From contig JADKGX010000001.1 in the NCBI GenBank assembly GCA_016722065.1, forward strand, positions 1,922,001 through 1,986,000: DNA of 64,000 nucleotides, written 5' to 3'. Each line of letters starts with the position of its first letter. Within the stretch, counting starts at the first letter, position 1. Source of the DNA: Planctomycetota bacterium (GTDB lineage Bacteria; Planctomycetota; UBA8742; UBA2392). Below, one piece after another: positions 25,324 to 34,674 of this stretch. The notes beneath the pieces were generated by a model, which saw nothing but the letters and a program-made list of their open reading frames with translations, had not been told where the DNA came from and did not search any database. The translations under genes were made by a program, and so were the position numbers.

Positions 25324-25495
25324 GGCGGCTCCTGTCGCGGTTTACTGTCAAAGGTTGACGCTTGCCTGTCAACCGCGCCCGTTAGAACACCGCGCGGGGC
25401 GCTTCCCTTCCTTGACGCTGTGAAGTGCCGTGTTACCTTCACGCGCCGCAACAGGCGTGCAAGCGTCTGCGGCGTGGCGGGCGCAAGCCAGCCAT

Positions 25496-25571
25496 GGTCA
25501 GGTAGCTCAGTCGGTAGAGCAATGCACTGAAAATGCATGGGTCGCCGGTTCAAGTCCGGCCCTGACCACCA
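25496..25571 (+). tRNA. tRNA-Phe (anticodon GAA)
   Basis: A complete cloverleaf can be drawn: acceptor GGTCAGG (25496-25502) with CCTGACC (25561-25567), D-arm GCTC/GAGC, anticodon stem ATGCA/TGCAT with loop CTGAAAA giving anticodon GAA, and T-arm GCCGG-TTCAAGT-CCGGC. Discriminator A and an encoded CCA (25569-25571) follow. Confidence 0.98.
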
Positions 25572-25581
25572 AATGTAACGC

Positions 25582-25616
25582 AAGCGGGGAGCGGCCCTTG
25601 GGCCATTCCCCGCTTT
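25582..25616 (+). terminator. Terminator after tRNA-Phe
   Basis: The stem AAGCGGGGA (25582-25590) pairs with TCCCCGCTT (25607-25615), with an inner GGCCC-TT-GGGCC hairpin. It lies 11 bases past the tRNA 3' end and is followed by TTGCATTT. Confidence 0.7.
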
Positions 25617-25817
25617 GCATTTGGCCGGCGCGTTCGAACCGGCGGCCCGACGTGCCTTGAGGCGCCAGGCGCCCGCCCTGCAGCCGATTTCACTCCCTGT
25701 GCTGGATGTCATCGACTGGTTGACCAGTTCGATTGGCGTGCTTATTCTTCCGGCCCACTGGCCGCTGTGGGGCATTCCATGTCGCGCGCGGCCGCCCAAC
25801 CAATGCCGGAGAATTCC

Positions 25818-27503
25818 ATGAAGCGCAATCTTGCTGCCCTTCTGCTGCTGGCCCTTCTGGCCGCCTGCACGGCCCAGAAGCAAGACCGCAAGGCCGACAT
25901 TCCTGCCGATGCGCCGGACGTGCTGGCACCCTATCGCGAACACAAAGCGCTTCTGTTTGACGGCATGGGCAGCCACGGCCGCGAAATCACAACGCGCAAT
26001 GCCCAGGCCCAGAAGTACTTCAACCAGGGCCTGGCGCTGTGTTACGGCTTCAACCACGACGAAGCGATTCGGTCCTATGCCGAAGCCGCCAAGCTGGACC
26101 CCGATTGCGCCATGGCCTATTGGGGCATGGCCTATGCCATGGGGCCGAACTTCAACCTGCCCATGGATGAAGACCACGCCAAGCTTGCCTACGCCAGCAT
26201 TCAGCAGGCGATCAAGCGCAAGGAAAACGCCAGCGCCACAGAACGCGAATTGATTGATGCCATGGCCACGCGCTATTCCAACCCGCCCGCGGCCGATCAC
26301 GCACCGCTGGCCAAGGCCTACAGCCAGGCCATGGGCAAGCTGTGGCAGAAGTATCCCAAGGACCAGGACATCGGCTTTATCTACGCCGAATCCCTGCTGA
26401 ACCGCCACCCCTGGGACCAATGGACCCGCGACGGCAAGCCAAAGGAAGACACGCTGAAGGTCATGGAAGTCCTGGAAGCCGTGCTGAAGCTGAACATCAA
26501 CCACGTGGGCGCCAACCACATGTACATCCACACCCTGGAAGGTTCCCAGAACCCCGAAAAAGCAGTGGCCGCCGCAGAGAGGCTGGGCGCGCTGGCCCCG
26601 GGCATAGGCCATATCGTGCACATGCCCGCACACATCTACATGCGCATGGGCCGCTATCGCGACTCGGCACTGTGCAATGCAAAGGCCAGCCAGTGCGACC
26701 GCGACTACTTTGCCAAGGTTGGCGACCAGGGCATCTACCACATCTACCACGTGCACAACGACCACTTTCTGGTCTGGACGGCCATGTTTGAGGGCCGCTA
26801 CGAAGACGCCGTGAAAGCCGCCGACGACATGATTACCCACATGCCGGAGTTCTTTCAGGCCTTTCCGGATGTGGCCTCGTTTCTGGTAACGAAGCTGGAG
26901 GTGTACGTTCGATTCGGTAAATGGCAGGAGATTCTGAAGTACCCGCAGCCGCGTGCGGACCAGCCCTACGCCATTGCCATGTGGCACTATGCGCGCGGAA
27001 TCGCCCTGGCCAACACGCAAAAGATTGAAGACGCCCGGGCCGAGGCCGCAAAGTTTGAGGAATTCGCCGCCAAAGTTCCGGCCTCGCACCTCATCAATGG
27101 CGTCGTGCCTGCCAGCGAAGTGTTGAACATTGCCCGCCAGATGCTGGCCGGGGAAACCGCCTTCAAGGCCGGGGAAACCGACAAGGCCTTTGTGTCCCTG
27201 CGCGCAGCCGTGGAAGCAGAAAGCGCCATGCGCTACACCGAGCCCAATCCATGGATGGTGCCGACCCGCCACGCCCTTGGCGCGCTGCTGCTGCAACAGG
27301 GCAAGCACAAGGAAGCCGAGGATTGCTACCTGGCTGACCTGAGGTGGTACCCGGAAAACGGCTGGTCGCTGCACGGGCTGGCCGAATGCCAGGAGGCCCG
27401 CGGCGCCAAGCAGGAAGCCCACATGACACACATGCGCTTTGAAAAAGCCTGGAAGCTGGCCACCGTAGAAATCCACGGTTCCTGCTTCTGCCGAACGCAG
27501 TAG
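25818..27503 (+). CDS. TPR-repeat lipoprotein
   Basis: 561 aa from ATG 25818 (GGAG 6 bases upstream), opening a classical lipoprotein signal MKRNLAALLLLALLAAC. TPR units follow: AQKYFNQGLALCYGFNHDEAIRSYAEAAKLDPDCAMAYWGMAYA, shortened here as NQGLALCYGFNHDEAIRSY, then GANHMYIHTLEGS, LAPGIGHIVHMPAHIYMRMGRY and ALGALLLQQGKHKEAEDCYL. The HxxxHxxxH-like cluster (NHMYIH, HIVHMPAHIY, YHIYHVHNDH) recurs in this TPR protein type and could bind metal, but no activity is known to me. It is convergent with the aspartate kinase gene. Confidence 0.85.
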   Translation: MKRNLAALLLLALLAACTAQKQDRKADIPADAPDVLAPYREHKALLFDGMGSHGREITTRNAQAQKYFNQGLALCYGFNHDEAIRSYAEAAKLDPDCAMAYWGMAYAMGPNFNLPMDEDHAKLAYASIQQAIKRKENASATERELIDAMATRYSNPPAADHAPLAKAYSQAMGKLWQKYPKDQDIGFIYAESLLNRHPWDQWTRDGKPKEDTLKVMEVLEAVLKLNINHVGANHMYIHTLEGSQNPEKAVAAAERLGALAPGIGHIVHMPAHIYMRMGRYRDSALCNAKASQCDRDYFAKVGDQGIYHIYHVHNDHFLVWTAMFEGRYEDAVKAADDMITHMPEFFQAFPDVASFLVTKLEVYVRFGKWQEILKYPQPRADQPYAIAMWHYARGIALANTQKIEDARAEAAKFEEFAAKVPASHLINGVVPASEVLNIARQMLAGETAFKAGETDKAFVSLRAAVEAESAMRYTEPNPWMVPTRHALGALLLQQGKHKEAEDCYLADLRWYPENGWSLHGLAECQEARGAKQEAHMTHMRFEKAWKLATVEIHGSCFCRTQ

Positions 27504-27528
27504 CCAAGCGCTTGCGGGCCCGCCAGCA

Positions 27529-28854
27529 CTACCCGAACAGCGCCTTGTGCAGGGCCGGGATCGCGCGGGCTATGGCTGCGTCGTCGATCAAGAAGCTCAG
27601 GTTGATCTTGTTCGCGCCCTGGCTGATCATCTCTACGTTCACGTCGCTGTCGCGCAGGGCCGTGAACACCTTGGCGGCCAGGCCCTTTTGTTCTTTCACG
27701 TTCTTGCCCACCACACACACGATGGTTTTGTCCGTGACCAGACTGGTGCGGCCGAACTGTTCCAGTTGACGCACGGCTTCGTTCAGGTTGGGCAGCTCGT
27801 GGCAGGTCATGCTGACACTGACTTCGCTGGTGCTGATCATGTCAATGTCGATGCCGTTGCGGCCCATCACGTCAAACACCTTGGCCAGAAAGCCCGGCTG
27901 GCCCAGCATCAGCGTGCTTTCAATCGTGATGACGGCCTGGTTTTCCATGTAGGCAATGCTGGTGATCGGCAGGCCGTTGTCGCCGCCTTTTTCCGTGATC
28001 ACCGTGCCCGGGTGTTCCGGCCGGTTGGTGTTCAGCACCCGCACCGGAATGTTGCGCTTGATCGCCGGCAGCAGTGTGCTGGGGTGCAGCACCCGCCCGC
28101 CGTAATAGGCCAGTTCGCTGGCTTCGGCAAAGCTCATCACGGGAATGCTCTTGGCATCCTTGATCAGGCTCGGGTCGGCTGTCATGACGCCGTCGGTGTC
28201 GGTCCAGATTTCGCATTCCTGGGCGTTCAGGCCGGCGGCAAAACAGGTGGCCGTGAAATCGCTGCCGTTGCGCCCCACGGTGGTCAGGTCACCCTTTTGG
28301 GTTTTGCCGACGAATCCGGTGATGATCGCAATCGTGTCCTTGGGAACCTTCTTGGCGAACTCGAACTCCATCATCTTTTCATAGCCCGGAATCGGCCGGG
28401 CCGAGCCGAAGTTCTCGTCCGTGATGTACCCCAGGTCAAAGGCGTCAAAGGCCTGCGCTTTCAGCCCCTGGCGCGTGAAGTATTCGGCAATCACGCGGCA
28501 GCTCATGCGCTCGCCAAAGCCGCTCAGGTAGTCAATGCTGCGCTTGCTGGCCTCGCGTACCAGGGCAATGCCGCGCAGCAGGTCTTCGATCTCGCGGAAA
28601 AACGGTTCCATCAGGTCGTCTTTGCAGCCGGCGGCCCTGGCCACGGCGCGCTGTTGTTCAAAGATTGCGCTGGGGTCGGCTTTGCCGGTGGCGGCGGCGG
28701 CGTGGCCGGCGTTGATCAGCTTGTCAGTGACACCCTTATGGGCGCTGCACACAAGAACCGGCTTGCGCGAAAGTCGCCCGCGCGTGATTTCCAGGACCTT
28801 GTGAATCTGGGTAACGTCTTTGACGGACGTGCCGCCGAACTTCATCACCAGCAT
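27529..28854 (-). CDS. lysC: Aspartate kinase
   Basis: 441 aa, monofunctional. It phosphorylates aspartate, the first step towards Lys, Thr, Met and diaminopimelate. Motifs are KFGGTSV at the N-terminus, FGERMSCRVIAEY, TVGRNGSDFTA, EIWTDTDGVMTADP and ELAYYGGRVLHP. Two ACT domains form the C-terminal ~140 residues (ITIESTLMLGQPGFLAKVFDVM; VVGKNVKEQKGLAAKVFTAL), the site of feedback inhibition by Lys or Thr. AAAGG precedes the ATG. It is 259 bases from the divergent FtsB-like gene and has no linked asd or dap genes. Confidence 0.95.
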   Translation of the reverse strand: MLVMKFGGTSVKDVTQIHKVLEITRGRLSRKPVLVCSAHKGVTDKLINAGHAAAATGKADPSAIFEQQRAVARAAGCKDDLMEPFFREIEDLLRGIALVREASKRSIDYLSGFGERMSCRVIAEYFTRQGLKAQAFDAFDLGYITDENFGSARPIPGYEKMMEFEFAKKVPKDTIAIITGFVGKTQKGDLTTVGRNGSDFTATCFAAGLNAQECEIWTDTDGVMTADPSLIKDAKSIPVMSFAEASELAYYGGRVLHPSTLLPAIKRNIPVRVLNTNRPEHPGTVITEKGGDNGLPITSIAYMENQAVITIESTLMLGQPGFLAKVFDVMGRNGIDIDMISTSEVSVSMTCHELPNLNEAVRQLEQFGRTSLVTDKTIVCVVGKNVKEQKGLAAKVFTALRDSDVNVEMISQGANKINLSFLIDDAAIARAIPALHKALFG

Positions 28855-29113
28855 GGAAGTACCTTTGTAAAGGGCGGCGCGACACTAGAAACAGCGGCCA
28901 ATTGGCGCAATCGGGCAAGCGGTTCCCTGCCTGCACCCGTTTGGGGTTGGCCAGCGCCTGTCCTTGCCCAGTCGCTTTGATATCTGCCGGGCGGCCATGG
29001 TTTGCTGTTTTCGTGTCCGTCCGTGGCTCAGCGCGCTGCTTTGCCTGGCGTCCAAACCCCTGCAAGTCTAAAGAATGTGCGCCCAAGCTGCCGATTCTGA
29101 CGTGGGGAATTGC

Positions 29114-29449
29114 ATGGCTGAAGCCAAATCAATCCGGGAAAGCCTGCGCATGGAACGGCGCGATTGGTCGCTGCTGGCGGCTGCGGCGGCGCTTGCGTTG
29201 TTCGGGCTGGCCGTCAACAACAGCATCATTCCCAACTATCACGAGCAGCAGGCGGTAATGAAGCGCCACAGCGAACTCAAGCAGCAACTGCAGGCCGCCC
29301 AGCACGAAGCCGCACAACTGCGCGACGAGATTGACGCGCTGGAAGACCCCTATTACCTGGCCGACACCATGGTCAACAAATACCACTGGCGCTTTGCCCC
29401 GGCCGCGCCGCCGGGACCCGTGGCCCCGGCCGGCGTGAACAAGAAGTAA
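29114..29449 (+). CDS. FtsB/DivIC-like membrane coiled-coil protein
   Basis: 111 aa from ATG 29114 (GGGGA 5 bases upstream); a longer frame starting at 29075 lacks a ribosome site. Layout: basic cytoplasmic N-terminus (KSIRESLRMERRDW), one membrane helix (SLLAAAAALALFGLAV), then a coiled coil (HSELKQQLQAAQHEAAQLRDEIDALEDPYYLADTM) and a Pro-rich tail. Coiled coil plus the DPYYLADTMVNKYHW end is the pattern of septum-formation initiators FtsB/DivIC. The fit is good in architecture but only moderate in sequence. Confidence 0.7.
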   Translation: MAEAKSIRESLRMERRDWSLLAAAAALALFGLAVNNSIIPNYHEQQAVMKRHSELKQQLQAAQHEAAQLRDEIDALEDPYYLADTMVNKYHWRFAPAAPPGPVAPAGVNKK

Positions 29450-29462
29450 AGCCCGCAAGCGT

Positions 29463-32400
29463 TCAGGCCAGTTTGCGGCGGCGCAGATGCAACAGCGCAA
29501 GTGCCGCAGGCAGCAACAGGGCCAGCGGGGCCGTGCCGGCAGGGACCGGGCTGGAAGCGCAACCGCCGCCACCACCGCCACTGCCGCCGCCACCGCCAAT
29601 CAGAGAACTTGCACTGCCACTGACCGAAAAGGTGTAGGGGTTTTCGTCGCTGTCGTCGCTGGCAATGCTGACATCAAAGCTGAAGCCGCCGCCCTGGCTG
29701 CTGGGTGTTACGGTGATGATGGCTGTTTCCTGTGCACCGGCCGAAATGCCCGCCGCCGGCTGGGTGGTCACGCTGACAATGCAGCCGCTGTTGTTGCTGA
29801 CAACCACCGCTGGCGCGCCCGAAAGCACAAGCGCCGCGGTGCCCAGGTTATGAATCGTGTAGGTCAGGGGTGCTGCCGCCCCGCCGGTAAAGCTGCTGCC
29901 GACAAAATCGACACTGGTGCTGGACACCGTCGCGCCCAGGCGACGCACCTCAATTTCTGGTGCGGTTGCCCCGGCGTTGCCGCCCAGCGTGAACGAAAAG
30001 GGTGATTCATCGGGGTCGTTGCTGGCAATCGAGACCACAAACGAAAACGCGCCCGGCGCCGCCACGGTGAAATCCAGTTGAAAGGTCGTGCTGGTGCCCG
30101 GGGCCAGGTTCAAGGTTGCCGGCTGCGTGACAACCACCGAGCCCGCAATGTTGCTGGCGCCGGAAATCGAAACCGGGCTGGCGTTCAACACCAGGTTGTT
30201 GCCGCCGGCGCTGAAGATGCTGTAAGTGCGCGCCACCGCCACCGTGGCAATGGCGCCATTGAGGGTATCGCTGCCGGCATTGACCAGCGAAGTCGATGCC
30301 GGGTTGCGCACGTCGATGTCGGCCTCGCTGGCTGTGCCGGCCACATGAATGTCGTAGTTGCCTTCGTCCGGGTCGTCACTGAGTACGTCCAGGTCAAAGC
30401 TGAAGGCGCCGGCACCTGCAGGCGTAAAATCCACGGTGAAGGTAGTCGTCGCGCCCGGGGCCAGGGTCAACGTGGCAGGCTGGCCCAGCGTGATGGCGCC
30501 CGAAAGGTTGACCGGGTTGGCGCTGCTGACGGGCGCTGCGCTTGTCAGCGTCAGCGTGCCGGTGCCCTTGTTTTCAATCGTGTAGACGTGCTGGCTGGTC
30601 ACGCCGGTTTGCGCGCCGCTGGCGGTGTCGGTGCCGCCGTCAACAACGCTGGTGCCCGCCGGGCGCTGGATATCAATGTCACCGGGCGTGATGCCGTTGC
30701 CTGTAAGTGTCAGCGTGTAGGGGTTGTCGTTGGTGTCGTCGCTGCGCACCACCAGCTTGCACGAAAACGCCCCTGCGCCCGGAAGGATCGAGATATCGAA
30801 CGTCGTCGCGCCGCCTGCGGCCACAAAGTTGGCTGGTGCCGAAACCAGCGTGCAGGCGCAGTTGGAAACCTGGCTGAACTCCACAAGCGGCGTGCCGGTC
30901 AGGTTCAGGCCGGTTGTTCCGGTATTGGCAATCGTGTACGTGCGGTTTTGCGCAACCCCTGAAGCCACGGAGCCAAAGCCGTCGGTGCTGTTGTTGGCCC
31001 GGCTGGTGCCGGCGGGGCGCTGCAAGTCAATGTTGCAAGCCACCGGGTCCACGCCATAGCCGACCACAATGTTGCCCCAGTTGGCTTCAATCGACCACGG
31101 GTCGTTGTTGGGCACGCTGATGCCGGCAAAGATGTCGCCGCCGGTTGGTTGCAGCGTCACGGTGAAGGTGGCGCTGCCAAAGCCGGCAATGCTGGCCGGC
31201 GGCTGCTGCGTTACGGCAAAGATCGCGCCGCTGCCGCTAAAGGTCACGCGCGGGGAACCAGTCAGGTTCAAAGTTCCGGCGGCGGTGTTCTGAATCGTGT
31301 ACGTGTAGGTATAGACCTGCGATTTGGTCACGCGCCCGACTTCATGGAACAGCCGCCCGCCGGCCAGCGCGTCGTAGGTAAGCACCATGCCCGGCGCCGG
31401 GCCAATGAACAGGTCAGGCACGGAGGCGGTCACGGCCTTGCCGACAACAAAGATGTTGAAGTTGGCTTCGCTGGTGTCGTTGCTGACCACACGAAAATTG
31501 GCCAGAAAGTCGCCCGTGCCGGCGGAGGCAGAGGTAGGCGTAACCTGCACAATAAAGCTGGCGCTGGCGCCTGGTGTCAGGGTGCTGGTGGCGGGTTGTT
31601 GCAGAACCTGGCCGGTGCAGTTGGTGGCGCCGGATTGCAGGGTCACGCCGCTGGAGAGAACAAGGTCGGTCGTGCCGGCGTTGCGGATCGTGTAGGTGTT
31701 GTTGAAGCTGATGCCCTGGGTGCGATCCTCCATATCATGCTGAAAGTTGTTGGGCTGGTTGGTGCCTTCGGCGCGGTAGAGTTCGATTTCCGGGCCGGTC
31801 TTTGGCGTCCAGCGCCAGGCGTTGCCGGGCTTTTGGCCCATCGTCCAGCCGTCCAGGCTGGGGATCGCGCGGGTTCCGCTGGCGTCTTCCACACCGGCAA
31901 TCACGCGGCCGTGGCTCAAGGTGCCGCCCGAGCCAACATCGGCATGCACCTCAATCACGTTGGTGCCTTCCATCAGGCGGCAGATCACGTTCACAGGGTC
32001 GGCGCCAATCACGGCCACAAAGCCCTTCCATTGCACGCGAAACTCGCGGTTGGGCGCACTGCCGATTACCTCGGTCAGCACCCGCACGTTGCCCGGCACG
32101 GCGCCCAGAAAACCGTAATCGCCGGCCGCGCACATGATGAAGTTGTTGGGCTTTTGCGGCAGCGCCGGCAGGTTGGGCAGCACGCCGAACGAGGCAAAGT
32201 CGATGTCGTCAAAGCACAGAAAGCAGTTAGCGCTGACATCGACGGTGGTGTAGGCCACGCCATAGAAATCAAAGCTGAAGCCAATCGCCACGTTGTCGAG
32301 CTTGCCTTCGTCCAGCACGGCATAGCCGCTGTTGGCCGCAAAGGGCACAAACTGGCCGGTGCGGTCAATGGCGGTGCCGGAACTCGAAAGATCCAGCCCG

Positions 32401-32492
32401 TTGTAGTTCAGCGTAATCGTTGACGCCGTGTAACCTGCGTGCAGGGCGCCGCACAGGGTGGCGCACAGCGTGATCAGCGTAAGCAGCTTCAT
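29463..32492 (-). CDS. Large surface protein with choice-of-anchor D repeats and C-terminal sorting tail
   Basis: 1,009 aa with a signal peptide (MKLLTLITLCATLCGALHAG; GGAGG before the ATG). Residues ~20-240 form a distinct N-terminal domain (FSFDFYGVAYTTVDVSANC). About six immunoglobulin-like repeats of ~110 residues follow, each with the choice-of-anchor D pattern (DIQRPAGTS, YTIENKGTGTLTL, LAPGATTTFTVDFTP, DDPDEGNYD). The C-terminus is a glycine linker with one Cys (GGGGGGCASSP), then a hydrophobic helix (LALLLPAALALLHL) and RRRK, the tripartite form of MYXO-CTERM-like sorting signals. It is expected to be exposed outside the cell. The repeats run on the opposite strand to the FtsB-like gene, ending 13 bases from it. 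Confidence 0.88.
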   Translation of the reverse strand: MKLLTLITLCATLCGALHAGYTASTITLNYNGLDLSSSGTAIDRTGQFVPFAANSGYAVLDEGKLDNVAIGFSFDFYGVAYTTVDVSANCFLCFDDIDFASFGVLPNLPALPQKPNNFIMCAAGDYGFLGAVPGNVRVLTEVIGSAPNREFRVQWKGFVAVIGADPVNVICRLMEGTNVIEVHADVGSGGTLSHGRVIAGVEDASGTRAIPSLDGWTMGQKPGNAWRWTPKTGPEIELYRAEGTNQPNNFQHDMEDRTQGISFNNTYTIRNAGTTDLVLSSGVTLQSGATNCTGQVLQQPATSTLTPGASASFIVQVTPTSASAGTGDFLANFRVVSNDTSEANFNIFVVGKAVTASVPDLFIGPAPGMVLTYDALAGGRLFHEVGRVTKSQVYTYTYTIQNTAAGTLNLTGSPRVTFSGSGAIFAVTQQPPASIAGFGSATFTVTLQPTGGDIFAGISVPNNDPWSIEANWGNIVVGYGVDPVACNIDLQRPAGTSRANNSTDGFGSVASGVAQNRTYTIANTGTTGLNLTGTPLVEFSQVSNCACTLVSAPANFVAAGGATTFDISILPGAGAFSCKLVVRSDDTNDNPYTLTLTGNGITPGDIDIQRPAGTSVVDGGTDTASGAQTGVTSQHVYTIENKGTGTLTLTSAAPVSSANPVNLSGAITLGQPATLTLAPGATTTFTVDFTPAGAGAFSFDLDVLSDDPDEGNYDIHVAGTASEADIDVRNPASTSLVNAGSDTLNGAIATVAVARTYSIFSAGGNNLVLNASPVSISGASNIAGSVVVTQPATLNLAPGTSTTFQLDFTVAAPGAFSFVVSIASNDPDESPFSFTLGGNAGATAPEIEVRRLGATVSSTSVDFVGSSFTGGAAAPLTYTIHNLGTAALVLSGAPAVVVSNNSGCIVSVTTQPAAGISAGAQETAIITVTPSSQGGGFSFDVSIASDDSDENPYTFSVSGSASSLIGGGGGSGGGGGGCASSPVPAGTAPLALLLPAALALLHLRRRKLA

Positions 32493-32545
32493 TGTGTCCT
32501 CCTTGCGGGCAGTTCCTCAACTGGCCCGGGCCTCAATGCGCCTCC

Positions 32546-33373
32546 TCAGGCGCGTTTTGTCTGTTTCTTGCGGTTGCTGCGGGGCTGGGGCCCCGGGGTA
32601 TGGACTTCTGCCCGCTGCCACAGGTCCTCAAACCATGCAGCCATGCCCCCGGCCAGCACGGCATTGGGAATCAGCAGCAGCGTCGGCGTCTGGTCGCGTT
32701 CAAACAATGGCATGGCCAGCAGCCGCCGGTCAAAAATCGCCAGCTTGATCGGCAGGCTGGCGCGGGTGCGAAGCTGCCCGCAATGGCGCGCAAACTCGGC
32801 GTACCCCGGGCCCAGCGCAGGGTCGTTCACCAGCGATTCTTCCACCAGCCAGCGCAGCTTCACGCCGCGCGCGGCCAGTTCACGGTCGTTATCCAGCGTG
32901 GGCGGGTACAGCACGGGCGCCTTGACGAACAGCAGGATTTCGGTGCGTGCAGCCTCATAGCTGCCCACAAAGGCCTGTTCACTCTGGCGCGCACCGCGCA
33001 GCAGGCGAATGCCAAAGGCCGCCGGGTCTTCGCTTTCGGCCAGGGGCTTGAGCTTTTCCAGCAGGCTCATTTCGCCCTCAATTTCATCCATCGCGGCCGC
33101 AAAGGCCTTTTCGGTGCGCTGCTTGTGGCGGGCAAAGGCCACGCTGGGGGCAATCGCGCGATAGGTGCGGGGCTCGGCCAGCCCGATTTCTGCAAAGCCG
33201 CGATCGACCAGCGTGCCCAGCGCGCCATACACCCGGGGTTGCGGAATGCCGGCCTTGAGGGCCACGCGGGCAGCGGCCAGCCCGGCCTCGCCCAGCAGGG
33301 CCAGATAGGCCAGCGCCTCATAGCGCGAAAGGCCGAGTTTGCGAAGTTTGCGTACTTGTTCGTCGGGCGACAT
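32546..33373 (-). CDS. TrmB-family transcriptional regulator
   Basis: 275 aa. Residues ~5-70 are the TrmB winged HTH: LRKLGLSRYEALAYLALL, AAARVALKAGIPQPRVYGAL, LVDRGFAEIG. A helical linker follows, then a C-terminal region like the effector-binding/PLD-like domain (IRLLRGARQSEQAFVGSYEAARTEILLFVKAP, DRRLLAMPLFE). TrmB proteins usually sense sugars in archaea; bacterial ligands are often unknown. It is divergent from nadA, and an inverted repeat abuts its start codon. No ribosome site is visible, so the transcript may be leaderless or weakly translated. Confidence 0.88.
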   Translation of the reverse strand: MSPDEQVRKLRKLGLSRYEALAYLALLGEAGLAAARVALKAGIPQPRVYGALGTLVDRGFAEIGLAEPRTYRAIAPSVAFARHKQRTEKAFAAAMDEIEGEMSLLEKLKPLAESEDPAAFGIRLLRGARQSEQAFVGSYEAARTEILLFVKAPVLYPPTLDNDRELAARGVKLRWLVEESLVNDPALGPGYAEFARHCGQLRTRASLPIKLAIFDRRLLAMPLFERDQTPTLLLIPNAVLAGGMAAWFEDLWQRAEVHTPGPQPRSNRKKQTKRA

Positions 33374-33409
33374 AGTTGCTACTACCTTTTTGGTGGTACT
33401 AGTAGTAGC
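33374..33409. promoter_or_regulatory. Inverted repeat between the TrmB regulator and nadA
   Basis: GCTACTAC (33378-33385) and GTAGTAGC (33402-33409) form perfect 8-bp arms around a 16-base spacer containing TTTTT. The site touches the start codon of the TrmB-family gene and faces nadA. TAGTTGCTACT at 33373-33383 recurs (reverse-complemented) at 59761-59771. Confidence 0.5.
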
Positions 33410-33549
33410 TGTCGAAAGAACAAGGTCAAATCAAATCACGGATTGTGGTGGTGCGGCTGGTTGTGGCGGCACTTGGGGCCGGGGGCACAATCCATGGATA
33501 GCAAGCCCGCGCCGCGGTGTTCTAATGGCAGAGACAAGCGAGGAAACCA

Positions 33550-34629
33550 ATGGCCGGTGTGATGCAAAGCCCGATCCGCATTGAGGAAAACGAAGCCGAG
33601 AACATCGCGCGCATTGAGCAATTGAAGAAGCAGCGCGGTGAAAGCCTGCTGATTCTGGCCCACCATTACCAGCGCCTGGGCGTGCACCGCTGTGGCGATA
33701 TCACAGGCGACAGCTATGCCCTGTGCAAGGCCGCAGCCAATGCCCACAGGGCCCGCGACATCGTGTTTTGCGGCGTGCGCTTCATGGTGACCAGCGCCGC
33801 CACCCTGTGCCGCGACGACCAGGTGGTGTACCACCCGGACCGCAACGCCGGCTGCCCGATGGCCGATATGGCCAACCTGCCGCAAGTGACCACAAGCTGG
33901 CTGGACCTGGGCGAGGTGGTGGATACAAAAGCCGTGATTCCCGTTGTGTACATGAACTCGGACCTGGACCTGAAGTCGTTCTGCGGCGAACGCGGCGGCA
34001 TTGTCTGCACCAGCAGTAACGCCCGCAAAGTGTTTGACTGGTCTTTTGCCCGCGGCCAGAAGATCTTCTTCTTTCCCGACGAACACCTGGGCCGCAACAC
34101 CGCCAACGCCTACGGCATAGCGCCTCAGCAGATTGTGCTGTGGGACCCCAAGCTGCGCTTTGGCGGCTTGACCCACGAACAGATCGCCAAGGCCCGCGTG
34201 ATCCTGTGGAAGGGCTACTGCCACGTGCACACCCGCTTTGACCTGGACATGCTGGCAAAGGCCCGCGCCGAACACCCCGGCCTGAAGGTGGTTGTGCACC
34301 CCGAATGCCAGCAGCAGGTGGTGGCCAGCGCGGATTTTGTGGGCAGCACGGGCTTCATTCAGGATTACGTGCTGAACAAGATGAAGCCCGGCGACAAAGT
34401 CGCGATTGGCACCGAAGTAAACATGATTCACCGGCTGGCGGTTCAGAACCCCGACAAGCTGGTGATTCCGCTGGTGCGCTCGCTGTGCCCCAACATGTTC
34501 AAGATCAGCACCGGCGACCTGCGCGATTGCCTGGAAAACCTGGAAAGCTGGGAACCGGTGCGCCCGGACCCGCGCGAAAAGCACTTCGCCAAGGTGGCCC
34601 TGGACAACATGCTGGCCTGCGCGGGCTAG
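33550..34629 (+). CDS. nadA: Quinolinate synthase
   Basis: 359 aa, the longer NadA form. This [4Fe-4S] enzyme condenses iminoaspartate with dihydroxyacetone phosphate to quinolinate. Motifs are LAHHYQRLGVHRCGDITGDSYALC, broken here as LAHHYQRLGV and GDSYALCKAA, then FCGVRFMVTSAATL, PDRNAGCPMADM, VVYMNSDLDLKSFCGE, VVHPECQQQVV and GTEVNMIHRLA. The cluster Cys residues are probably in AGCPMA, HPECQ and SLCPNM. GAGGAA precedes the ATG. It is divergent from a TrmB-type regulator with an operator-like repeat between, a plausible regulatory link. nadC is 13 kb away. Confidence 0.95.
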   Translation: MAGVMQSPIRIEENEAENIARIEQLKKQRGESLLILAHHYQRLGVHRCGDITGDSYALCKAAANAHRARDIVFCGVRFMVTSAATLCRDDQVVYHPDRNAGCPMADMANLPQVTTSWLDLGEVVDTKAVIPVVYMNSDLDLKSFCGERGGIVCTSSNARKVFDWSFARGQKIFFFPDEHLGRNTANAYGIAPQQIVLWDPKLRFGGLTHEQIAKARVILWKGYCHVHTRFDLDMLAKARAEHPGLKVVVHPECQQQVVASADFVGSTGFIQDYVLNKMKPGDKVAIGTEVNMIHRLAVQNPDKLVIPLVRSLCPNMFKISTGDLRDCLENLESWEPVRPDPREKHFAKVALDNMLACAG

Positions 34630-34674
34630 GCGAAATCGCCCACTCTGATGGCTGCTGATGGCTGCTGACGGAAG

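Noticed and set aside
25320..27476. A 718-codon minus-strand open frame crossing tRNA-Phe and the TPR lipoprotein gene
   Set aside because: It runs through a clear tRNA and opposite a gene with a lipoprotein signal and TPR motifs; the composition is antisense-like.
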